Positions 36,873 through 44,490 of a stretch of DNA of 64,000 bases are shown piece after piece (the first letter of the stretch is position 1; each line of letters opens with the position of its first letter). The stretch is from positions 18,416-82,415 of the forward strand of contig JAEOTR010000025.1 in NCBI GenBank assembly GCA_016839705.1. Reading direction: 5' to 3'. Below the pieces are notes generated by a model that ran no database searches, was not told the DNA's origin, and saw nothing but the letters and a program-made list of their open reading frames with translations. Source of the DNA: Promethearchaeota archaeon. Lineage in GTDB: Archaea; Asgardarchaeota; Lokiarchaeia; Sigyniarchaeales; SOKP01. The position numbers and the translations under genes are program-made.

Positions 36873-38957
36873 CTACACACTTTCCTTTTTATTTCTAATT
36901 CCGGCAAATATCCCCATAGGTACTTCAATAAATAATGGACGTTTCGTTCCCGGTGTAATGTTTTCAGTTGGTATTCCTTCTTCTCGAAATATCTGATTAA
37001 TTAGATGAGTACAAGTTTTCGCTCCACAAGATCCCATTCCCGCTTTAGTTAAAGCCTTCAATTCATTGAAATCCTTTACGCCTGATTGAATCCACTTTCT
37101 TATTTCCCCAACAGTGACACGTTCACATCTACAGACAATTGTATCATCTTCAGTAACAGATTTTTTATATTTTTCAATTGGTTCATGATAACTAGTACTC
37201 ACCAATTTTATCGCAACAGCTTGTTTCGCTATCTCTGAAGGCAATTTTATGGTTATCAATTGAGTTTTTGGAAATTCTGGAAGTATTCTTGCTCTATGTA
37301 TTTCATATTCTCCTAATTCTTTTTCATTGCTAACAACAATTATTTTATGACCTTTTTCTAACTTAGTCTCTGGAAGCTCTAATGGAAAAGTAACCAATGG
37401 ATAATCTTTCTGTTTTCGATAATCATGTAATACTACTGCTAATCCAGGACAAACTGCAATACATTTCCCACATCCAAGACAATCTTTTTCTCCTTTAAAA
37501 TATGGTAATTTAGTGATTAGATCATCTACGGTTTTAATTTGTCCTTGGTCACATACTGAAGTACATGGATTACATGGTATCTCTTGGGTGCAATAAAACA
37601 CTGGATAAATTCCTTCTTCTTTAAAATGGAAATCGGCTTTTAAAGGTTGAGGAGGTTTCGCTTTCATTAATTTAGCAAATCGATGAAGATCATCCATTTT
37701 TTCTCTAAAAGGAATTCCTTTTTCCTGTAGAATTTTTAATGCTTCAATTCTCCCTGTAAATATTGCAGCAGAAGCTTCAGCTATTTCTTGAGCATCTCCT
37801 GCAACCCATACTTTCATATTAAATTCTTTTGCTTTTCGGAAAAACTCATCAACAGGATTTAAGCCAACAGCTATTAAAATTGTATCACAGTTAAATGATT
37901 TTTCAGTACCAGAGAGAATTTTACCCTTTTTATCCAGTTGTCCGATAGTTATTGATTCTACTTTTTTTTCCCCGTTTGCTGAAACTATAGTATGATTAGT
38001 ATATATTGGAACACCTAAACGTCTCAATTTATCTTCATGAACTTTATACCCCCCGCATTGAGACATTGCTTCAATCAAACCAACAACTTCAATTCCCGCT
38101 TGGATCGCGTGATACCCCGCAATTAATCCAACATTCCCTCCCCCAATAATGAAAACCTTTTCTGCTGCTTTTACCAGATCACGATTAACTAAGGTTTGGA
38201 AAGCTCCAGCACCATAAACTCCTGGAAGTGTGTTTCCTGGAAAAATCAGCATCTTTTCTCGAGCTCCAGTGGCAATTAAAAGGCGTTTTGGTTTAACTAA
38301 AATGTATTCCTTATTATTTTTCAGAATTCCTACAAATCCATCACTAAATACTGCTATACACACACTATTTAACCAAACTTGAACATTTGGTAATGATTCA
38401 ATTGATTCACCAAGAATTCTTGCAATATCGATACCTCTTTTTCCTGCATAAACATCTTCTTGAGAGCCAAAAAATTTGTGGGTTTGGAGAACAAGCTTCC
38501 CCCCAAGTCGATCTTTGTCATCAATTAGAATCATATTAAGATTGTGTTCTCCTAGTATTTTAGTAGCAGAGAGTCCGGCAGGTCCCGCCCCTATTACTAG
38601 AATTTCAATATCGATTATTTCTGAATCTCCTATATCAACAAGAAAATCTTCAGCAGGCAATTCTGGTAAGCCATTACAGCTTTCAATAATCATATCCCTT
38701 ATTAGAGGAGTCATACATGCTTTAACGGGAATTCTATTAGCAATTACATTACATTGAGAGCATTGACCATTTGCGCAAAAAATTCCTTGAGGACTTCGAT
38801 CTTTAACATGGTGACCAAAAGTTTTAATATTATTGAGAAAAAGAGCAGAAGATATAACCATACCTTCATACCCAGTTAAGATTTTCCCATCAAAGCTAAA
38901 ATTAATTGCTTTTCTTTCTGGTATATCTAAAATTGGATGATTTTTTATATCTCCCAT
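36873..38957 (-). CDS. SoxA/HcnAB-like electron-transfer subunit (2Fe-2S, FAD/NAD, 4Fe-4S, BFD)
   Basis: A 694-residue fusion. Residues about 20-100 form a Fer2_4 domain with CANGQCSQC and a later Cys. An NAD(P)/FAD disulphide-reductase-like region follows (VIGAGPAGLSATKIL, ATGAREKMLIFPGN, IIGGGNVGLIAGY). Next is a ferredoxin insert with CNPCTSVC and CLGCGKCIAVCP. A C-terminal BFD-like [2Fe-2S] domain carries CRCERVT and GSCGAKTC. This is the domain set of HcnA+HcnB and of heterotetrameric sarcosine/proline dehydrogenases, here as a single chain. It passes electrons from its DAO partner to ferredoxin or NAD. Confidence 0.88.
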   Translation of the reverse strand: MGDIKNHPILDIPERKAINFSFDGKILTGYEGMVISSALFLNNIKTFGHHVKDRSPQGIFCANGQCSQCNVIANRIPVKACMTPLIRDMIIESCNGLPELPAEDFLVDIGDSEIIDIEILVIGAGPAGLSATKILGEHNLNMILIDDKDRLGGKLVLQTHKFFGSQEDVYAGKRGIDIARILGESIESLPNVQVWLNSVCIAVFSDGFVGILKNNKEYILVKPKRLLIATGAREKMLIFPGNTLPGVYGAGAFQTLVNRDLVKAAEKVFIIGGGNVGLIAGYHAIQAGIEVVGLIEAMSQCGGYKVHEDKLRRLGVPIYTNHTIVSANGEKKVESITIGQLDKKGKILSGTEKSFNCDTILIAVGLNPVDEFFRKAKEFNMKVWVAGDAQEIAEASAAIFTGRIEALKILQEKGIPFREKMDDLHRFAKLMKAKPPQPLKADFHFKEEGIYPVFYCTQEIPCNPCTSVCDQGQIKTVDDLITKLPYFKGEKDCLGCGKCIAVCPGLAVVLHDYRKQKDYPLVTFPLELPETKLEKGHKIIVVSNEKELGEYEIHRARILPEFPKTQLITIKLPSEIAKQAVAIKLVSTSYHEPIEKYKKSVTEDDTIVCRCERVTVGEIRKWIQSGVKDFNELKALTKAGMGSCGAKTCTHLINQIFREEGIPTENITPGTKRPLFIEVPMGIFAGIRNKKESV

Positions 38958-39003
38958 TCAGACTCTTCTTTTTAGTTTATTACTTTAAGTTTTTTAGCAA
39001 TAT

Positions 39004-39141
39004 TTATAGCTTCTTATTAAAAAGCTGTTGTGAAATTGATAATGCACAGTGTTTTCCACATATCGAAAACACATCTTCATTTATAGGATGCTGTTTTTGA
39101 GGTTCTGTTGGATCAATGCTATGCTTAAATGAGTTTAAACA
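39004..39141 (-). pseudogene. Probable remnant of the ThiC C-terminus
   Basis: After the AOR-like gene's TAA the same frame runs 45 codons to another TAA. It reads as the tail of phosphomethylpyrimidine synthase: SFKHSIDP, then INEDVFSICGKHCALSIS. In ThiC this tail holds the radical-SAM cluster motif, normally starting with Cys after the acidic EDV. Here that first Cys is Phe, while the other two are kept. There is no start codon and no preceding ThiC sequence, so this is a decayed fragment. The match is from memory of the family, not a search. Confidence 0.5.
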
Positions 39142-41322
39142 TTATTGGTATGGTTTTATAACTTTGATGATATCTACAAAATCTATTCCTAGCTCTTTCA
39201 CTTTATTTATTGTCGGACATCCTTTTTGATTCCATCCACGTTCACTATAAACAGCATCTTGGAGTTTTGAATATTGTTCTTCTCGGTATTTTCTAAGTAT
39301 CTTTATTTTATCTTCAGTATTTTTGCCACTTATCTCATATCCGAGAGCTTTTAATTGTTTATCATATCTTTCAGCACGACTTTCATATTCTAAAGGCAAT
39401 ACCGGTCCCATGGCTCTATACGGAAGGTTTGAATCATGTTCTCTAAGTCCTCCACCTTGCCTTATGTTGAATATCCTTTGAAAATTATATACCACCTCAC
39501 TCATTTTAATGATGTCATCTGGTGTTGATTGACGTCCTGTGACAGCAGAGAAATATTGAGTATACCATGCAACATGATCAGGGACTCTTGCCCTTACAAG
39601 TTCTCCTGTCTTAGGATCTTTAATAGGGTAGTCTGCTTGAGATTTAGGTTGAATATCATTCCATGGGAGCTTGCATAATCCACAAAGTCCAAACCAAGTC
39701 CGCCATAATGGAAACCAACGTAAAGCTTTTGCTTTATCCTCGAAAGTTGGAAGGGAATTTCTTATTACATCCTCGAATATTAACCAGGCTTCATCATGCT
39801 GAGGACCCTTATTTGTAAGTCCATATCCACCCTGTTGAGCTAATGATTCTTTAGTCACATATTCCGAAAACTCTAATCCTTTATGTTCCATTCCGATATC
39901 CTGTACAAAATTTGGATCTGCTCCATATTCCTTGACAAATATTGCTTTCATTTCTTTAATACCTTGACCTACAATTTTTCCAAATCCTTCTCCCTTCGCC
40001 ATTTGATGAATTAATTCTATTGCAGCTTCCACATTTCCGAAGCTAAGATCTAACCCACCCGTAACTTTTTTATTTAGGATACCCGCTTCATAACATTCCA
40101 TCACAAAAGCAATACCAGTTCCCACACTTATTGTATCAAGCCCATATGTGTCACAGTAGAAATTTACTTCTAATATCCATTTAGGATGCCATACGTCCCA
40201 ATTTGAACCACATCCAGCAATAGTCTCATATTCGGGACCATCCACAATCACTTTTTGACCTTTGAAAGGACCAGTCATTATTTCATAGTTATCTGAGTAA
40301 TGTGAACAGCTAACAGTACACCCTATCCAGCATCCATCTGCCCCTTCTTTTCCAGAATAGATTCTTCTCATATTTTCCCTACTATAAGGAATATCTTTTC
40401 CACTAATTTCTTTATGTGTACCATATCTGAAATTTTCAGTAGGTAATAGGTCGGTTACATTCATAATATCGGGAAGATGTCCGGTACCTACTCTTCTCAT
40501 TTCATTTTGAATAGGATCCAGTTCCATGACTTCTTGGCTGTGTTTTTTACCTAATTCTTTCGCTGCGTCTAGATTATCGGGGTTATTTGATTTTACAGTA
40601 ACTTTTGGGGTTCGACAAACCAATGCTTTGATCTTTTTATCTGCAAAAACAGAACCTATTCCCCCCCTACCAGCCTGTTTACATGAAGCCCAGTTCCGTC
40701 CCCGTACAAACCACGAAAAGTTTAGCATCCCCCATTTTGAATGTTTTGCTGCAGGACCAGTACTAACTACGGAAATGCGTTGTTTTTCATTTTCATCTTG
40801 AGCGTATTTCTCGGTTAATTGTTGGGTAAGTTCATGTGAATATATTGAAAGGTTATCATCTTCCTCTACAACTTTAATTTGGATGATACCCTCAACACCA
40901 TCGATATAAATAACAACTTCCTTTTCAGCTTTCCCTTGTATTTCAATCGTATCAAAACCCGAAAATTTTAAGTATGGACCAAAATATCCTCCCACATTGC
41001 TGTCAACAACTAATCCTGTTAAGGGGGAAATCGTGGTGACTATACTCTTCCCCGATCCTGGATAAAACACACTTCCTCCTAATGGGCCTGAAGCAATACA
41101 GATTTCATTCTCTGGGTCATTCCACTTTACTATTTTATCTTTTGGAAGGGAATTCCACATAAGCCATAGATCAAAACCTTTTCCACCTATGAATTTATCT
41201 TTCATTCCATCTGAAACAGGTTTAATAGTGATTTCATTATTTGAAAGATTTATATATAAAGTTCGATTCATATAACCTTTCTGGGCATTACGAAGTTCAT
41301 ATTTTTTTTCTGCTAAAATCAA
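39142..41322 (-). CDS. Aldehyde:ferredoxin oxidoreductase family enzyme
   Basis: A 726-residue tungsten/molybdopterin enzyme. The N-terminal GYMNRTLYINLS and FIGGKGFDLW are the AOR start. The [4Fe-4S] ligands are C-x3-C-x3-C in CWIGCTVSC near residue 330, with the fourth in CGLCKLPW near 550. The three-residue first spacing (C-x3-C) resembles BamB-type and WOR-type members more than Pyrococcus AOR (C-x2-C). It may oxidise aldehydes from amino-acid breakdown or reduce a carboxylic acid. The TTG at 41322 is used because the N-terminal KGY motif precedes the first in-frame ATG at 41271; GGTG sits upstream. Confidence 0.88.
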   Translation of the reverse strand: MILAEKKYELRNAQKGYMNRTLYINLSNNEITIKPVSDGMKDKFIGGKGFDLWLMWNSLPKDKIVKWNDPENEICIASGPLGGSVFYPGSGKSIVTTISPLTGLVVDSNVGGYFGPYLKFSGFDTIEIQGKAEKEVVIYIDGVEGIIQIKVVEEDDNLSIYSHELTQQLTEKYAQDENEKQRISVVSTGPAAKHSKWGMLNFSWFVRGRNWASCKQAGRGGIGSVFADKKIKALVCRTPKVTVKSNNPDNLDAAKELGKKHSQEVMELDPIQNEMRRVGTGHLPDIMNVTDLLPTENFRYGTHKEISGKDIPYSRENMRRIYSGKEGADGCWIGCTVSCSHYSDNYEIMTGPFKGQKVIVDGPEYETIAGCGSNWDVWHPKWILEVNFYCDTYGLDTISVGTGIAFVMECYEAGILNKKVTGGLDLSFGNVEAAIELIHQMAKGEGFGKIVGQGIKEMKAIFVKEYGADPNFVQDIGMEHKGLEFSEYVTKESLAQQGGYGLTNKGPQHDEAWLIFEDVIRNSLPTFEDKAKALRWFPLWRTWFGLCGLCKLPWNDIQPKSQADYPIKDPKTGELVRARVPDHVAWYTQYFSAVTGRQSTPDDIIKMSEVVYNFQRIFNIRQGGGLREHDSNLPYRAMGPVLPLEYESRAERYDKQLKALGYEISGKNTEDKIKILRKYREEQYSKLQDAVYSERGWNQKGCPTINKVKELGIDFVDIIKVIKPYQ

Positions 41323-41414
41323 TTAATTACACCAAATCTAAAATAAAAATATTAAAAAATCATAGAGGCGGATTATAATAAAGATTAAATTACCTATAAT
41401 TTAAAAAAATATAG

Positions 41415-42758
41415 CTACTTTTTTAAGAATTTATTAATAAAATTATCAAGGACTTCTTCGATAGTAGGACTTCCAATTGATTCGATATCATACGATACTT
41501 TCACAATAGGCTTATTTATTTTGATTAATTTGGTTAAATCTATAGGACTTCCATTCAAGATAATATCTGCCTTCACATTATTAAGTGTTTTTTCTAAGTC
41601 GTCTATTTGTTCATCAGTGTATCCCATTGCAGGTACTATTTGTGTAATTTGAGGGAAATCTTCGTAGATTTCTTTCATAGATCCTACTAAAAATTTTCTT
41701 GGATCTACTATTTTTGCTTCTGCGTTTTTAGCAGCAACATATGCAGCTCCAATTGCCATGCCTCCATGAGTTAAAGTGGGTCCATCTTCTACAACTACAA
41801 CTTTCTTTCCCTTCAATCTTAAAGGATCTTCTGCTTTAACCACCGAGTTTGTATAAACTCTTATAGCATTTGGATTTAATTCATCGAGATTTTTTTCCAC
41901 AATTTTAACATCTTCTGGTTTCGCACTGTCCATCTTATTTATTACAAACACATCAGCATATTTAGCATTAACTTCACCTGGGTGATATTTCTTCTCATGT
42001 CCCGGTCTTAATGGATCAACGACTACGAAAAGTAAATCAGTAATATAGAAAGAAATCTCATTATTTCCCCCATCAAAAATAATTACATCTGCTTCTTTTT
42101 CAGCTTCCCTAATTATCTTCTCATAATCAACTCCCGAATAAATCACTAATCCCTGCCTAATGTAAGGTTCATATTCTTCCCGTTCTTCAATAGTGCAATC
42201 GTATTTATCTAGATCCTCATATTTTTCAAACCTCATAACATTTTGTTGAATTAAATCACCATAAGGCATTGGTTCACGAATAGCTACAACTTTGTATCCT
42301 TTACTCACTAAGTATCGATATGTAGCTCTAGAAACTTGACTTTTGCCACATCCAGTTCTTACCGCACAAATAGCAATTACCGGTTTATTAGCTTTAAGTT
42401 GAGTGAATCTCCCAGATATTAATCGATAATTAGCCCCTGCAGCAAGTGCTCTTGAAGCTTTATGCATTACCTCCTCATGAGACACATCTGAATAAGCAAA
42501 CACAACTTCATCGATTTTATGTTTTTTTATATATTCTTCTAAAAGATCTTCAGAAACCATTGGAATTCCATTTGGGTATACATTACCAGCTAGTTCTACG
42601 GGGAATTTTCTTTCGGTTTCTTCTGTTGTACCAACATTTTGTTCACCTGCTATAGTAAATGCAACAACCTCGTATTCTTCGTTATCTCTAAAAACAGTAT
42701 TGAAGACATGGAAATCGTAACCTAATGCACCTATGATAACAACTTTCTTTCTCTTCAT
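41415..42758 (-). CDS. Cyclic 2,3-diphosphoglycerate synthetase-like GTPase
   Basis: A 447-residue protein beginning KKVVIIGALGYDFHVFN, with P-loop AVRTGCGKSQVSR near residue 133, IIFDGGNNEISF and NKMDSAKPEDV (G4-like). This matches cyclic 2,3-diphosphoglycerate synthetase and its broad archaeal/bacterial family. In methanogens cDPG is a thermoprotectant and phosphate store, but many homologues occur in organisms not known to make it, so the reaction is only suggested. About 90 AT-rich bases separate it from the AOR-like gene, on the same strand. Confidence 0.75.
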   Translation of the reverse strand: MKRKKVVIIGALGYDFHVFNTVFRDNEEYEVVAFTIAGEQNVGTTEETERKFPVELAGNVYPNGIPMVSEDLLEEYIKKHKIDEVVFAYSDVSHEEVMHKASRALAAGANYRLISGRFTQLKANKPVIAICAVRTGCGKSQVSRATYRYLVSKGYKVVAIREPMPYGDLIQQNVMRFEKYEDLDKYDCTIEEREEYEPYIRQGLVIYSGVDYEKIIREAEKEADVIIFDGGNNEISFYITDLLFVVVDPLRPGHEKKYHPGEVNAKYADVFVINKMDSAKPEDVKIVEKNLDELNPNAIRVYTNSVVKAEDPLRLKGKKVVVVEDGPTLTHGGMAIGAAYVAAKNAEAKIVDPRKFLVGSMKEIYEDFPQITQIVPAMGYTDEQIDDLEKTLNNVKADIILNGSPIDLTKLIKINKPIVKVSYDIESIGSPTIEEVLDNFINKFLKK

Positions 42759-43058
42759 AGATATAAACCAATCTCAAAGTATTCTATCGTTTATCATAAT
42801 ATTTAATTTGAGATTTGTTATAATGTTTTTTGATAACAATATGGGAATGACAACCCACTTTTATATCTAGATAATGAATACTATTTTTTTCCTTTTTTCA
42901 ATATGATCTCTTCAGTGAAGATACTAAAATATAAAAGATTTTATGTTTTATAGAAAGTTTTGAAGGTCCTTTATGAGTTTATTTAATTTCATAAACAAAG
43001 AAATCTCTTGCTTTTTTCAAATTTTTAGCAAGATGTGATTCTTAGTAAATTGCTATTT
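42759..43058. other. Intergenic region, nothing coding seen
   Basis: 300 AT-rich bases between the cDPG synthetase-like gene start and the DUF389 gene end. I find no reading frame with protein-like composition and no clear hairpin. The part near 42759-42850 should hold the promoter of the cDPG synthetase-like gene. Confidence 0.4.
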
Positions 43059-44060
43059 TTAATTTTTAATATTATCTAGCTTTTTTAGGTTTTTTTTAAC
43101 CAATTTTACACCGATACTTAAACGACCTGCCTTTTCCTCAGGTCCCTGCCAAAAAGGGTAATTTTTTTCTAAAATTTTCATTTTTTTAATTCTTAATATC
43201 AAAATTGCCATAAAATTAATGGCAAGAATATTTGACATTAAAAGAACAAAACTTCCAAATGATAAAAGTACATTTCCAAAAATTAGAGTTACTCCAATAT
43301 TAACGGCGGGAGGCATCAATGATACCGCAATAGCAATCCCTACTAAAGAAGATTGTATTATTCCCGTAGTGGCAAATCCTACTGCTAAACCCGCGGCGAT
43401 AGAAACGATCAAATCAAAAATTGTTGGAAAATTTCTATTCAACATTTCATGCGTTATAGAAGGTGAACCGTAAATAAGTAAAGCCACGATTGCTAATAAA
43501 AATCCAATTACTAATGCGATAAGAACACTAAGAATTTGTCCGACTATTCCTTTTTTAATTAAAAGATAATTTTTGCTTATTATTCCATATGAAACACCTA
43601 GAATAGGCCCCATTAATGGAGATATGATCATTGCCCCGATAATAATTGCAGTAGAATTTAAAATAAGTCCTGCCCCTGCGATAAGCGCAGCTAATATAAT
43701 AAAGAGATAATAATTGATATTTAATTCCATTCCTTCTTTTATTGAGGATTCGATTTCTTCCACGGATACTCTACTTGATAGCTCTTCGGAAACATCTAGT
43801 TGATCCTCTTTTAATTCTGGAATCGTTACTTGTAATTTTAATATATCTATTATCCCAAATTCGATTCCCACTCCAAGTTCATTCAGTACTTCAAGTACTT
43901 TAGGAACCCTATTTCTTGGACAGCGAATAATGATTAATGAATTGTTAGCTCCTTTTAATAAAATCATACTTTTAATGTTAATTTTCTCATTTAGTGCAGT
44001 AATTATGGATTCTGTATTCTTTTTTGGTTCATTAGGAAGACTTATCTGAATTTGACTCAT
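43059..44060 (-). CDS. DUF389 integral membrane protein
   Basis: 333 residues. The first 110 form a soluble domain (QISLPNEPKKNTES, RCPRNRVPKVLEVLNELG). The rest carries about six membrane helices with the family signature TAIIIGAMIISPLMGPILG and the later GLAVGFATTGI and SLMPPAVNIG. DUF389 (TIGR00271/TIGR00341) proteins are of unknown function and are often suggested to be transporters or channels. It is monocistronic. Confidence 0.85.
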   Translation of the reverse strand: MSQIQISLPNEPKKNTESIITALNEKINIKSMILLKGANNSLIIIRCPRNRVPKVLEVLNELGVGIEFGIIDILKLQVTIPELKEDQLDVSEELSSRVSVEEIESSIKEGMELNINYYLFIILAALIAGAGLILNSTAIIIGAMIISPLMGPILGVSYGIISKNYLLIKKGIVGQILSVLIALVIGFLLAIVALLIYGSPSITHEMLNRNFPTIFDLIVSIAAGLAVGFATTGIIQSSLVGIAIAVSLMPPAVNIGVTLIFGNVLLSFGSFVLLMSNILAINFMAILILRIKKMKILEKNYPFWQGPEEKAGRLSIGVKLVKKNLKKLDNIKN

Positions 44061-44490
44061 TTAATATGCATTATTTTTTTAAAGAGTTAAAATAAATTTA
44101 CTTAGAAGTTATATAAATTTTTTTCAAGATTTTTTAAAAAATTAAAAGACTCGTAAAATTAACGCTTTAAAAAATTGCTAAATTTTGTATTTTCGACAAT
44201 ATCTACAAATTTCTTAATATAAGTTCGTAACTTTTCGATTTTTTCAAAGGCAATGAGAATCTGTTCTAATTTTCTAGAAAATTTTATAAATTTTTTTTTC
44301 ATAAAAGTGACCTTCAAATTGCAATCTTTAATTGATCATCGTAATTAATTTAGAACAAATTATTATGATTATTAATTCTATGAAGGGAAGGATAAAACAC
44401 TCTTTTTATTCGACTTTTTGGAGGAAATTGATAATTATTAGTCCACAAGAAAAAAAAAGGGAATGATCTGGAAATGCTAAACACAATAGA
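44061..44490. other. Intergenic region with one possible microprotein
   Basis: 430 AT-rich bases between the DUF389 and hydrolase genes. The only candidate reading frame is the 47-codon minus-strand one listed separately. The rest shows no protein-like frame, RNA structure or repeat that I can support. Confidence 0.4.
44159..44302 (-). CDS. Possible lysine-rich microprotein (47 aa)
   Basis: ATG 44302 to TAA 44159 gives 47 residues starting MKKKFIKFSRKLEQ, amphipathic and basic, with AAGG eleven bases before the ATG. Composition in such AT-rich DNA inevitably gives Lys/Phe/Ile-rich frames, so this may not be real. There is no recognisable motif. Confidence 0.25.
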   Translation of the reverse strand: MKKKFIKFSRKLEQILIAFEKIEKLRTYIKKFVDIVENTKFSNFLKR

